18,905 nt of DNA from CBDTTW01 sp965363675 (lineage in GTDB: Bacteria; Bacteroidota; Rhodothermia; Rhodothermales; DASSAV01): NCBI GenBank assembly GCA_965363675.1, contig CBDTTW010000043.1, forward strand, positions 1 through 18,905, given 5' to 3'. The position numbers and the translations under genes were made by a program. Below are positions 7,308-14,911 of this stretch, one piece after another. Numbering within the stretch: position 1 is the first letter of the stretch; every line of letters begins with the position of its first letter. The notes under the pieces were generated by a model. The model searched no databases. It worked only from the letters and a program-made list of their open reading frames with translations, and was not told the DNA's origin.

Positions 7308-8102
7308 CTACTTACCGCGGAAGTCGGCTTTGCGGCGTTCCAGAAAGGCCGCGACGCCCTCGCGGAAGTCGTCGGTGCCGCACGCCTGCCCGAACAGCGA
7401 CGCCTCGTAGCGCAGCCCTTGCGGCAAGGGCAAATCGCTGGCGCGCAGCGCGTCGAGCGACATGCTCACGCCGAGCGGCGCCTTGGCGGCAATGGCGCGC
7501 AGCAGCTCGCGGCACGTCTCCAGCAGCGCCTCGGCCGCTACGACCCGGTTGACCAGGCCGATCTCGTAGGCCCGCTCGGCGCTGATGCGGGCGCCCGTCA
7601 GGATCATCTCGGTCGCTAGGCCCCGTCCGACGAGGCGCGGCAGGCGCTGCGTGCCCCCGAAGCCGGGCAGCAACCCCAGGTTCACCTCGGGCTGCCCGAA
7701 CTCGGCGTGCGCGGCCGCCACCCGCAGGTGGCACGCGATAGCCAGCTCGCAGCCGCCGCCGAGCGCGAAGCCGTTTACGGCCGCCACGACGGGCTTGGGC
7801 ATCTCCTCGATGCGCGTAAAGACGGCCTGCCCGCGCAAGGCGAACCGGTGCCCCGCCAGGCCGCTGAACTCGGCGAACCGGCTGATGTCCGCCCCCGCCA
7901 CGAACGCCTTGGGGCCGGCCCCCGTCAGGATGACGCCCCGAACGGCGCGGTCGGCGCGGGCGCGCCGGAAGGCGGCGTCGAGCTCGCCCAGCACCGCCGC
8001 GTCGAGCGCGTTGAGGCGGTCGGCGCGGTTGATCGTGATGACGGCCAGGCCGTCCTCGTCGGTTTCGTAAAGGAGCGACTCGAATTCCATAGCCCCGGGC
8101 AT
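7308..8102 (-). CDS. Enoyl-CoA hydratase/isomerase (crotonase family)
   Basis: A 264-residue crotonase-fold enzyme that probably hydrates 2-enoyl-CoA to 3-hydroxyacyl-CoA in fatty-acid or related acyl-CoA breakdown. Oxyanion-hole segments are KAFVAGADI (65-73) and NGFALGGGCELA (110-121). Both catalytic glutamates of true hydratases are present, Glu119 (GGCELA) and Glu139 (FGQPEVNLGLLPG). The second ATG (8090, four codons in) starts MEFESLLYE and is an equally good start; it has GGGG just upstream, though close. I give the longer form. It lies 19 nt after the two-TM protein and 8 nt before the CNNM gene. No other beta-oxidation gene is in the window, so the pathway is not fixed. Confidence 0.92.
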   Translation of the reverse strand: MPGAMEFESLLYETDEDGLAVITINRADRLNALDAAVLGELDAAFRRARADRAVRGVILTGAGPKAFVAGADISRFAEFSGLAGHRFALRGQAVFTRIEEMPKPVVAAVNGFALGGGCELAIACHLRVAAAHAEFGQPEVNLGLLPGFGGTQRLPRLVGRGLATEMILTGARISAERAYEIGLVNRVVAAEALLETCRELLRAIAAKAPLGVSMSLDALRASDLPLPQGLRYEASLFGQACGTDDFREGVAAFLERRKADFRGK

Positions 8103-8121
8103 GCCTGTTGGTCGGCGGCGG

Positions 8122-8982
8122 TCAGGTGCGCAGGCCCGTGCTCGGGTTGCGCGTGGCGGCGTCCGGATCTTCGGACTCGTACGTATCCAGGTCGCCCAGC
8201 AAATCGGTGGTGCGCCCGAAGACCTCCTCGATCTCCTCGACCGAGCTGCGCGTCTCTTCCACGTCCGAGAGCAGCATGTCGAGCTGGAACGTGATCTCCT
8301 CCGGGTTGCGCAGGGTCAGCGATTGCTCCTGGATGTACTTGGTGGCGTCCTCGATGGTGGCAAGCTGCGCCTCGATGATCTCCAGGTTCTCGCGCGCCTT
8401 CTTGAAGCGCCCCAGGCGCTGCTCCAGCACCTTGAGGCGGCGCTGCTTGATGGCCTGCACGCGCGGCGGGTCCTGCCCCATGTCCTTCCGCAGCGTCGCA
8501 ATGTCGCGGGCCACCTCGCCCTCGGTGTTTGCTTGCAGCGAGTACTCGAAGCGCTCCTTCTGGTAGAGCAGGTTGAGGTACGAGTCCAGCAGGCCGTCGA
8601 TTTTTTGCAGGTGGCTGTTGAGCATCCCCTGCGAGGCGTAGCTGAGCTTGGAGTAGTTGACCTGGATATCCTTCTCCAGCTTGCGCAGGCGGATGTAGCG
8701 CCGCTGCGCATGCTTGGAGAGCAGATCGAAGACCTCTTTCTGCGAAGGCGGCTTGGCGTGCTCGGCGGCCTTCTGCGACTTGATGAGGCGCTGAAACCGT
8801 TCGTGCCGGGGCACGATGCCCAGGTAAAACAGCTCGGCGGCGGCGGCCATGATGAGCACCAGGTTAAAGACCGGCTCCGTCCCGCTGAGCAGGAAGGCAA
8901 TCGTCATCATGACGATCAGGAACCCGAGGTTCCAGGGGTTCAGAAAGGCTTCTTTGGTGTAGTTGATTTCCGCGTCTTTCAT
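8122..8982 (-). CDS. Uncharacterised two-TM coiled-coil protein of the pspA cluster
   Basis: A 286-residue protein of unknown family. A short N-terminus (MKDAEINYTKEAFLNPWN) is followed by two hydrophobic segments (about 19-33 and 37-56), probably a membrane hairpin with both ends in the cytoplasm. Residues 60-265 are highly charged and helical with heptad-like spacing (for example RLRKLEKDIQ, KVLEQRLGRFKKARENLEIIEAQL), suggesting long coiled coils. The tail is acidic (about 250-276). The ATG has AGG at a suitable distance upstream. It lies 93 nt downstream of the small coiled-coil gene and two genes from pspA. The layout suggests a membrane partner or anchor for PspA, which is inference from context only. 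Confidence 0.85.
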   Translation of the reverse strand: MKDAEINYTKEAFLNPWNLGFLIVMMTIAFLLSGTEPVFNLVLIMAAAAELFYLGIVPRHERFQRLIKSQKAAEHAKPPSQKEVFDLLSKHAQRRYIRLRKLEKDIQVNYSKLSYASQGMLNSHLQKIDGLLDSYLNLLYQKERFEYSLQANTEGEVARDIATLRKDMGQDPPRVQAIKQRRLKVLEQRLGRFKKARENLEIIEAQLATIEDATKYIQEQSLTLRNPEEITFQLDMLLSDVEETRSSVEEIEEVFGRTTDLLGDLDTYESEDPDAATRNPSTGLRT

Positions 8983-9075
8983 GCGAACCTGCGCGGCAGG
9001 CCGGAGGGGCCTGGCCGCTTCTACCGATGAAGTGCAGCGCCTGCCCCCGTGTCTACGGAAGCGCCGCCGCGAAGT

Positions 9076-9519
9076 TTATCGCATCCGGCCGATGGTTTTC
9101 TCGGGCAGCGCCGCCGCGTCCGCCGGAGGGGCCGGTTGCTGCGCCGAAGCTTGCCCCGCAGGCGGTTGCTGCTGCGGCGCCGGGGTCTCCGCCTCGGCGC
9201 GCATCGACTCGACGAGCCGGCGGGCGCGCTCCTTGCGAAGAGCTTCCTCGGCTTCTTCGAGGCTCGGGCCGGGGCCCTGCTCTCGCCCTTCCATCGCCAG
9301 CTCGTAGCGCGCTTCGCCGAGCGCGGCGCTCTCCGAGAGGCCGCCCACCAGGCGGGCGTTCTCGTCGAGCAGATCGCGCGCGCCCGTCGCCATCGAGGCG
9401 AGCGTGCCCGAGAGGCGCCGGGCGCGGTCGGCCTCGTGGGCTTGGGCGCGCAGCTCTTTCATCTTGCGCAGATGCGCCTTTTCCGCTTCCTTCAAGCGCT
9501 CGAACTCCTCACGCGTCAT
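9076..9519 (-). CDS. Uncharacterised small coiled-coil protein following pspA
   Basis: A 147-residue hydrophilic protein I do not recognise. The N-terminal half is charged and helical (MTREEFERLKEAEK, then KMKELRAQAHEADRARR) and likely a coiled coil. The middle has ALGEARYELAMEG, and the last third is low-complexity, rich in Pro, Gln and Ala (about 108-138), with a basic end (TIGRMR). There is no signal or membrane segment. The ATG at 9519 is chosen because GAGGG stands about 5 nt upstream. The frame opens further to a TTG near 9570, but that would start within the GC-rich spacer after pspA and adds a non-helical, cysteine-containing stretch. It lies 57 nt after pspA on the same strand and is probably cotranscribed with it. 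Confidence 0.8.
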   Translation of the reverse strand: MTREEFERLKEAEKAHLRKMKELRAQAHEADRARRLSGTLASMATGARDLLDENARLVGGLSESAALGEARYELAMEGREQGPGPSLEEAEEALRKERARRLVESMRAEAETPAPQQQPPAGQASAQQPAPPADAAALPEKTIGRMR

Positions 9520-9576
9520 CGCGCCCTCGGTGGTTTGGTGGGGGCGGCCGCAGCAGCGCGCGGCGCGCAAATGCGT

Positions 9577-10359
9577 TTACTCGGTCCGCGAGCGCTCCTT
9601 GCCCAGCGTCCGCAGCGTTTCCTCTACGTCGGCGTCGCTCACGTCGTCCAGTTCCGGGCGCGCGCGCTCGGGGGCGCGCGGAGCCGGCTCGGCTACGCCC
9701 ATCTCCAGCTTGAACTGCTTGACCAGCTCCGAAGCGCGGATGCTCTCGGCGTCCTCCTCGATGCGCAAAGCCTGCTGGTCGATGGAGTCGAGCGCCATTT
9801 CCATGCGGGCTTCGTTGCGGGCCGTCTCCTCGTTGATCCGCTGGAGCATTTCGTCGTGGGTCTGGTCCACGCCCGCCACCTCGAACTGCTCCAGGGTGTC
9901 GGCCACCTTGGCCTGCCACTTGGCGCGTTCGTGGGCGCGCAGGGCCTCCTTGGCCTCGCCGATCTTGCGCTCTTTCTCGCGCATGAACGCTTTCTTCACT
10001 TGCAGCGCCTTGTCGTAGGCCGCCGAAGCGTACTTGAGCTGGTCCTTGGTGCGCGCCGCCGTATCGCGGGCGCGTTCGAGCTGCACGGCGTACTGCTGCG
10101 CGATGTCGTCGCGGCCGGCCTGGATGCCGGCTTTCACCTTCGACGTGAGCGAGAGGATCTCTTCCTCAGACCGTTTCACCTCCTTCTGGAGCATGATGAC
10201 GTTCGCCTTGACGGTGGCGATGTTCTCGTTCATCTTCGGGACCTGATCGTTCAGTTCCCGGATGTTCTGCTCCAGGATCAGCTTCGGATCCTCCATGGCG
10301 GAGATGGCGCCGCCAAACATAGATTTAATCAGTCGGACGAAACGGGACCAGATGGCCAT
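9577..10359 (-). CDS. pspA: PspA/IM30 (Vipp1) family membrane-stress protein
   Basis: A 260-residue protein of the phage-shock PspA/Vipp1 (ESCRT-III-like) family. The N-terminal amphipathic helix (MAIWSRFVRLIKSMFGGAIS) is the membrane-binding part, followed by the conserved AMEDPKLILEQNIRELNDQV. The rest, to about residue 215, is long coiled coil (for example KEVKRSEEEILSLTSKV, ARTKDQLKYASAAYDKAL). A C-terminal low-complexity acidic tail (about 222-260) goes beyond E. coli PspA (222 aa) and recalls Vipp1-like extensions. Such proteins assemble on damaged membranes and stabilise them. No PspF, PspB or PspC gene is nearby and no sigma-54 promoter motif is seen. Two coiled-coil genes follow on the same strand. 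An A+T-rich patch upstream probably holds its promoter. Confidence 0.94.
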   Translation of the reverse strand: MAIWSRFVRLIKSMFGGAISAMEDPKLILEQNIRELNDQVPKMNENIATVKANVIMLQKEVKRSEEEILSLTSKVKAGIQAGRDDIAQQYAVQLERARDTAARTKDQLKYASAAYDKALQVKKAFMREKERKIGEAKEALRAHERAKWQAKVADTLEQFEVAGVDQTHDEMLQRINEETARNEARMEMALDSIDQQALRIEEDAESIRASELVKQFKLEMGVAEPAPRAPERARPELDDVSDADVEETLRTLGKERSRTE

Positions 10360-10387
10360 GGGGCTGCTCGAAGGTTAGTGGGTATGC

Positions 10388-10431
10388 GCGCCGATAGTGA
10401 TTTAATATAGTAAGTAGTACGTTTTAACGTG
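10388..10431 (-). promoter_or_regulatory. A+T-rich patch upstream of pspA (candidate promoter)
   Basis: Between deoA and pspA the sequence turns A+T-rich. On the minus strand it contains TATATTAAAT-like -10 material about 45 nt before the pspA start. At the deoA stop, ACGTT-TT-AACGT (10420-10431) is a 5-bp inverted repeat with a 2-nt centre. I cannot place a convincing -35 box. It is the only likely promoter site for the pspA cluster if that is not read through from deoA. Confidence 0.35.
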
Positions 10432-11818
10432 ACCCGGGCGCAATAGATGCACTGCGCGGTTCCGAATAATAACGTTCGCAGGCCGCCCCCTCGGTCCAGC
10501 GGCCGCCTTCGAGTCTGCCGAGCAGCATCGGCTCGGGCGCGGGAGGGCGCTTGCTGATGCGAAGCAGGCTCGTGAAGCGCTGCGCCAGGTCGGCGCTCGG
10601 GCGGCGCGTATAGATGCGCGCCAGGAGGTCGCCCGGGGCCACGGCCTCGCCGACGGTGCGGCCCAGTTCGATGCCGGCGGTGGGGTCTACGGGGTCTTCC
10701 TTGCGGGCGCGCCCGGCCCCCAGCGCGACGCTCAGCCGCCCGAGGCCGTAGGCGTCGATGGCCTCCAGCCGGCCGGCGTGCTCCGGCCCGGCCGTGATCT
10801 CGATGGCCTCGGGCTGGTCGGGGCGCCGGTAGCCGGGTTCGAGCGCGGCCGTGTCGCCGTGCTGCGCCGCGACCATGCGCCGCAGCGTTTCGAGCGCCGC
10901 GCCGCTGCGCAGGGCGTCCTCGGCCAGCGCCCATGCCTGGGCCGGGCCGGAAGCTTTGCCGGCCAGCAGCAGCATCTCGGCGGCCAGCGCCAGCGTCACC
11001 TCGGTCAGGCCCGGCGCGTAGGCGCCGCGCAGCATCGCCAGGCTCTCGGCCACCTCGGGCCAGTTGCCTACGGCGCGGCCGAGCGGCGCGTTCATATTCG
11101 TCACGAGGGCCACGCACGGCTTGCCGAAGCGCGCCGCCACGCCGCACAGCGCTTCGGCCAGGCGGCGGGCATCGCCCAGGGTCCGCATGAAGGCGCCGCC
11201 TCCGCACTTCACGTCCAGCACGAGCGCGTCGATGCCTTCAGCGAGCTTCTTGCTCATGATCGAGGCTGCGATGAACGGGATGAACTCGACGGTGGCCGTC
11301 ACGTCGCGCAAGGCGTAGAGCTTGCGGTCGGCCGGGGCGATCTCGGCGGTCTGCCCGATCATCGCCACGCCGCACGCTCCGAGCACCTCGGCGAAGCGCG
11401 CCGCCGAAAGGTCGGTGCGGAAGCCGGGAATGGACTCCAGCTTGTCGAGGGTGCCGCCGGTATGCCCGAGGCCGCGCCCCGAGACCATCGGGACGGGCGC
11501 GCCGCAGGCCGCCACGAGCGGCGCCAGCACGAGCGACACCTTGTCCCCGACGCCGCCGGTGCTGTGCTTGTCCACCTTCACCCCCGGAATGGCGCGCAGG
11601 TCGAGGATCTCGCCCGAGTGCAGCATGGCGTCGGTGAGGGCGGCCGTTTCGGCCTCCGAGAGGCCGCGCAGGAACGCCGCCATCAGAAAGGCGCTCATCT
11701 GGTAGTCGGGGGCCTCGCCGGCGGTATAGGCGCGCACCATCTCGGCGATGTCTTCGGGCGCGAGCGCATGGCCGTCGCGCTTGGCGCGGATCAGCTCGAC
11801 AAGGGAGGGGGTGGGCAT
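10424..11818 (-). CDS. deoA: Thymidine/pyrimidine-nucleoside phosphorylase
   Basis: A 464-residue enzyme that splits thymidine, and in the broader form uridine, with phosphate to give the free base and (deoxy)ribose 1-phosphate in nucleoside salvage. KHSTGGVGDK (84-93) binds phosphate and substrate. SGRGLGHTGGTLDKLE (113-128) is the family signature. IAASIMSKKLAEG (about 184) and DVKCGGGAFM (about 203) are also intact. A PYNP C-terminal domain follows (about 345-420). It is somewhat longer than the usual 430-440 residues, with a C-terminal tail of about 25 residues (from around GRWTEGAACERYY) that I cannot assign. Whether it is strict thymidine phosphorylase (deoA) or pyrimidine-nucleoside phosphorylase (pdp) cannot be told by eye. 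It lies upstream of pspA by 64 nt and downstream of the rpmE terminator, so it needs its own promoter; TATCTT near 11855 on the minus strand is a weak candidate. Confidence 0.94.
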   Translation of the reverse strand: MPTPSLVELIRAKRDGHALAPEDIAEMVRAYTAGEAPDYQMSAFLMAAFLRGLSEAETAALTDAMLHSGEILDLRAIPGVKVDKHSTGGVGDKVSLVLAPLVAACGAPVPMVSGRGLGHTGGTLDKLESIPGFRTDLSAARFAEVLGACGVAMIGQTAEIAPADRKLYALRDVTATVEFIPFIAASIMSKKLAEGIDALVLDVKCGGGAFMRTLGDARRLAEALCGVAARFGKPCVALVTNMNAPLGRAVGNWPEVAESLAMLRGAYAPGLTEVTLALAAEMLLLAGKASGPAQAWALAEDALRSGAALETLRRMVAAQHGDTAALEPGYRRPDQPEAIEITAGPEHAGRLEAIDAYGLGRLSVALGAGRARKEDPVDPTAGIELGRTVGEAVAPGDLLARIYTRRPSADLAQRFTSLLRISKRPPAPEPMLLGRLEGGRWTEGAACERYYSEPRSASIAPGSR

Positions 11819-11904
11819 AGCGGCGCGCGTTCGGCGGGTGGAGCGGTTAAGATACGCGCCGGCGGCCGCCGGCCCCGCTGCGCCGGGCGTGATAGGAATG
11901 CAAC

Positions 11905-11941
11905 AAAAAAGGCGGCCGGCCCGGGGAAAGGGGCGGCCGCC
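11905..11941 (-). terminator. Intrinsic terminator after rpmE
   Basis: On the minus strand, GGCGGCCGCCC (11941 to 11931) pairs with GGGCCGGCCGCC (11922 to 11911): 8 + 3 bp with a one-base bulge and an 8-nt loop. It is followed at once by TTTTTT (11910 to 11905). It begins 25 nt after the rpmE stop. This is a textbook Rho-independent terminator and separates rpmE from deoA. Confidence 0.9.
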
Positions 11942-11965
11942 TCGGGCAAATCGCGCGCGCGGCGT

Positions 11966-12172
11966 TTACTTCTTGCCGTACCGGCGCAAAAACTTCTCGA
12001 CGCGGCCCGCCGTATCGACGTACTGGCGGCGGCCGGTGTAGAAGGGGTGGTTGGTGGCGTCCACTTCGGAAACGAGGTTGTCCTCCTTCATCGTGGAGCG
12101 CATCTCAACCGTCGATCCGTCGGCAAGCCGCACTTTTACAATCTTATAGTCGGGGTGGATGTTCGCTTTCAT
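11966..12172 (-). CDS. rpmE: 50S ribosomal protein L31 (cysteine-free form)
   Basis: A 68-residue L31 protein of the large ribosomal subunit. Family marks are MKANIHPDY at the start, RST near residue 35 and HPFYTGRRQYVDTAGRVEKFLRRYG at positions about 42-66. The ATG at 12172 is chosen because MKxxIHP is the conserved N-terminus; the frame opens a further ten codons upstream without family similarity. It has the short A-type length but lacks all four zinc-binding cysteines: the usual CSCG reads LADG and the CxxCHPF region reads ATNHPF. It is therefore a zinc-independent (C-minus) form. It has its own terminator and a possible promoter about 70 nt upstream, so it is probably a single-gene unit. 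Confidence 0.93.
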   Translation of the reverse strand: MKANIHPDYKIVKVRLADGSTVEMRSTMKEDNLVSEVDATNHPFYTGRRQYVDTAGRVEKFLRRYGKK

Positions 12173-12249
12173 CGTAGACGCCGGCTTCCGGGTAAATGGC
12201 ACATGCGGTAGGGTGGGCGCGCCGCGTTTGCCTGCGCCCGAAGCCCACT

Positions 12250-12278
12250 AATTTAGCGCCGCCTGCGCCCAACTGCAA
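12250..12278 (-). promoter_or_regulatory. Possible rpmE promoter
   Basis: On the minus strand TAAATT (12255 to 12250) and TTGCAG (12278 to 12273) are spaced by 17 nt, a modest match to sigma-70 boxes. They lie in the only A+T-rich spot of the gap between the HEPN gene and rpmE. The implied leader is about 70 nt. Confidence 0.3.
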
Positions 12279-12306
12279 CAGGGCGGGGCAACTCTTGGCG
12301 GCGGCT

Positions 12307-12699
12307 TCACGCCGGAGGTTGGGCCGCCCATGCCACGCGCCGCGCGATGCTGTTGACGAAGGCTTCCGCCTCCTGAAGCGTGCGCTCGGCCTCAGCCCGC
12401 CCGACGGCAAACTCGGAAGCATAGTCGCCCATTTCCTGCAAGGCCGCCGCCTCTTCCAGGGCGATGCCCGCCCGCGTAGGCAGCTCGCCTGTGCCGACGA
12501 AGGCTTGCAAAAAGCTGGAGCGGATGCTGTGGTTGCCCGCCGGGCTGATGCCTTCGCGCAGGAGCAAGGCGCGCGCCGCGAAGAACATGGCGAAATACGC
12601 CCGCGAGGCGCACGAGTCGAAATCTTCGAGTTCGAGCAGCACCGCTGCGCTCTGCAAGTATTTCTGCGACTTCTTCAGCAATTCGCCCAGATGCTCCAC
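12307..12699 (-). CDS. HEPN-domain protein (UPF0332-like)
   Basis: A 130-residue all-helical protein with the HEPN look of the UPF0332 group: N-terminal helix with KSQKYLQSAAVLLE, then SCASRAYFAMFFAARALLLREG (about 29-50), an isolated histidine in GNHSIRSSF (His57), and a last helix with GDYASEF and ERTLQEAEAFVNSI. HEPN proteins are often RNases or toxins paired with a minimal nucleotidyltransferase (MNT). No such gene is next to it, so it is an orphan. The usual R-x-ADY segment reads QEMGDY, so the arginine is missing and activity is uncertain. It begins with GTG, supported by a strong GGGGAGGG Shine-Dalgarno 7 nt upstream. It lies between uvrB and rpmE on the same strand. Toxin, antitoxin or other RNA-binding roles are all open. 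Confidence 0.85.
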   Translation of the reverse strand: MEHLGELLKKSQKYLQSAAVLLELEDFDSCASRAYFAMFFAARALLLREGISPAGNHSIRSSFLQAFVGTGELPTRAGIALEEAAALQEMGDYASEFAVGRAEAERTLQEAEAFVNSIARRVAWAAQPPA

Positions 12700-12731
12700 G
12701 GTCGGCCCTCCCCTGATGATCGGTTGCGCGT

Positions 12732-12783
12732 GCGCCCGCCTCTACTAACGACGCGGGCGCCCGCTTGGAGCACGGGGGCGCCC
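12732..12783. repeat. Alternative GC-rich stem-loops between uvrB and the HEPN gene
   Basis: GCGCCCGC (12732-12739) pairs with GCGGGCGC (12753-12760) across a 13-nt loop. The palindrome GGGCGCCC occurs at 12755-12762 and again at 12776-12783, so a second, mutually exclusive hairpin can form. No T-tract follows on the minus strand. This may be a weak terminator after uvrB or a leader structure for the HEPN gene. Confidence 0.4.
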
Positions 12784-12806
12784 TTAATTCACAAACTGGT
12801 AACGCT

Positions 12807-14870
12807 CTAGGAGGCCGCTTTCTGCATGTCGGCCTGGATCTGGCTGATGCTGTCGCGCAGCTCGGCCGCCCGCTCGAACTCCAGGTTTTCGGCGGCCTCC
12901 AGCATCTCGCGCTGAAGCTGCGCCACCAGGTCCTGCTTCTGCGCCTCGGTGAGGTAGCGCACCACCGGGTCGGCCGCCATCGGGAGCTGCTCCGGACCGG
13001 CGTAGTAGTGCCGGCTGCGCGCCTCGGATTTGTCGGTGTTCTCCTCGGCGATCACCGTGCCGCGCAAAATCTGCTCGCGCGATTTGAAGACCGTGCGCGG
13101 CACAATCCCATGCTCGGCGTTGTAGGCGATCTGAATCTCGCGCCGGCGGTTCGTCTCGTCCATCATGCGCTGCATCGAGCCGGTGACCGTATCGGCGTAG
13201 AGGATGATGCGGCCGTTGACGTTGCGCGCGGCGCGCCCCGCCGTCTGGATGAGCGAGCGGTCCGACCGCAGGAACCCTTCCTTGTCGGCGTCGAGGATCG
13301 CCACGAGCGACACTTCGGGCATGTCCAGGCCCTCGCGCAGCAGGTTCACGCCGATGAGCACCGAGAAGGCGCCCAGCCGAAGGTCGCGCAGAATCTCGAC
13401 GCGTTCGAGCGCGTCGATGTCGGAGTGCAGATAGCGCACCTTGACGCCGAAGGAGTCGAGGTACTCGGTCAGGTCCTCGGCCATGCGCTTCGTAAGCGTC
13501 GTGACGAGCGTGCGCTCGCCGAGTTCGATGCGGGCGCGGACCTCCTCCAGCAAATCGTCGATCTGGTTGTCCGTCGGGCGGATCTCCACCTCCGGGTCGG
13601 GAATGCCGGTCGGGCGAATGATCTGCTCGACGAAGACGCCGCCGGACTGCTCCATCTCATAGTCGCCGGGGGTGGCGCTCACGTAAATGGTCTGCTTGGT
13701 CATGCTCTCGAACTCCTCGAAGGTCATCGGGCGGTTGTCCAGCGCCGAGGGCAGCCGGAAACCGTGCTCGACGAGCGTCAGCTTGCGCACGCGGTCGCCG
13801 TTGTACATGGCGCGCACCTGCGGAATCGTGACGTGGCTCTCGTCGATGACGAGCAGGAAGTCCTTCGGGAAATAGTCGAACAGGCACGAGGGGCGCTCGC
13901 CGGGTTGCCGGTTGGCAAGGTGCCGCGAGTAGTTCTCGATGCCGGAGCAGTACCCGACTTCCTTCATCATCTCGATGTCGAAGAGCGTGCGCTGCTCCAG
14001 GCGCTGCGCTTCCAGGAGGCGGCCTTCGTTGCGCAGCACCGCCAGGCGCCAGCGCAGCTCCTCCTCGATGGCGGCGATGGAGCGCTGCAACTGGTCTTCC
14101 GGCGTGACGAAGATCTTGGCGGGGTAGATCGTCAGGAAGTCCACGTCCGCGATTTTCTTGCCGCTGAGCGGATCAATCGTGGCGATGTGCTCGATCTCGT
14201 CGCCCCAGAACGCGATGCGGTAGGCCACGTCCTCCAGGTAGGCCGGGAACACCTCCACCACGTCGCCGCGCACGCGGAACTTGCCGGGGACGAATTCGAT
14301 GTCGTTGCGCTCGTAGAAAATGCTGATGAGCCGGTGCAGCAGCTCGTTGCGCGGCAGCGCCGTGCCCCGCCCGAACTGCACGATCTGCGCCTTGTACTCC
14401 TCCGGCGAGCCGAGGCCGTAGATGCACGAGACGCTCGCCACCACGATCACGTCGCGGCGCCCCGAGACCAGGCTGCTCGTGGCCCGCAGCCGCAACCGGT
14501 CGATGCGGTCGTTGATCGCCATGTCCTTCTCGATGTAGGTATCCGAGTGGACGATGTAGGCTTCGGGCTGGTAGTAGTCGTAGTAGGAGATGAAGAACTC
14601 GACGGCGTTGTTGGGGAAGAACTGCCGGAGTTCGGCGTAGAGCTGGGCGGCGAGCGTTTTGTTGTGGCTCATCACCAGCGTCGGGCGGTTCAAGTTGCGG
14701 ATGACGTGGCTGATCGTGAACGTCTTGCCGGTGCCCGTCGCCCCGAGCAGCGTCTGATGCGCGTCGCCGCGCAGGATGCCCTCGGTCAGCTCGGCGATGG
14801 CGCGCGGCTGGTCGCCGGTAGGCGTAAAGTCGGACTCGATCTCGAAGACGTGCGGGTCGGAGTGGGCCAT
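12807..14870 (-). CDS. uvrB: UvrABC excinuclease subunit B
   Basis: A 687-residue UvrB, the damage-verifying helicase-like subunit of nucleotide excision repair, close to the family length (673 in E. coli). Walker A is GATGTGKT (43-50), and TLVMSHNKTLAAQLY (64-78) is helicase motif Ia. The beta-hairpin that inserts between DNA strands is YYDYYQPEAY (96-105). The Walker B/DESH box is at about 343-346 (VIDESHVT), motif VI includes QTAGRAARN (about 545) and the C-terminal UVR domain (about 645-680) binds UvrA/UvrC. All key motifs are intact. It diverges from the FG-GAP gene with a 172-bp gap. The HEPN gene follows on the same strand after 107 nt with GC-rich stem-loops between. Confidence 0.98.
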   Translation of the reverse strand: MAHSDPHVFEIESDFTPTGDQPRAIAELTEGILRGDAHQTLLGATGTGKTFTISHVIRNLNRPTLVMSHNKTLAAQLYAELRQFFPNNAVEFFISYYDYYQPEAYIVHSDTYIEKDMAINDRIDRLRLRATSSLVSGRRDVIVVASVSCIYGLGSPEEYKAQIVQFGRGTALPRNELLHRLISIFYERNDIEFVPGKFRVRGDVVEVFPAYLEDVAYRIAFWGDEIEHIATIDPLSGKKIADVDFLTIYPAKIFVTPEDQLQRSIAAIEEELRWRLAVLRNEGRLLEAQRLEQRTLFDIEMMKEVGYCSGIENYSRHLANRQPGERPSCLFDYFPKDFLLVIDESHVTIPQVRAMYNGDRVRKLTLVEHGFRLPSALDNRPMTFEEFESMTKQTIYVSATPGDYEMEQSGGVFVEQIIRPTGIPDPEVEIRPTDNQIDDLLEEVRARIELGERTLVTTLTKRMAEDLTEYLDSFGVKVRYLHSDIDALERVEILRDLRLGAFSVLIGVNLLREGLDMPEVSLVAILDADKEGFLRSDRSLIQTAGRAARNVNGRIILYADTVTGSMQRMMDETNRRREIQIAYNAEHGIVPRTVFKSREQILRGTVIAEENTDKSEARSRHYYAGPEQLPMAADPVVRYLTEAQKQDLVAQLQREMLEAAENLEFERAAELRDSISQIQADMQKAAS

Positions 14871-14911
14871 AATCGCGGGGTTGAGAGGGGGGCCGAAATC
14901 GGAGCGAAGGG

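Noticed and set aside
10360..10423. Sigma-54 promoter for pspA as in enterobacteria
   Set aside because: No GG-N10-GC spaced element with TGGCAC/TTGC-like boxes is present, and no PspF gene is nearby.
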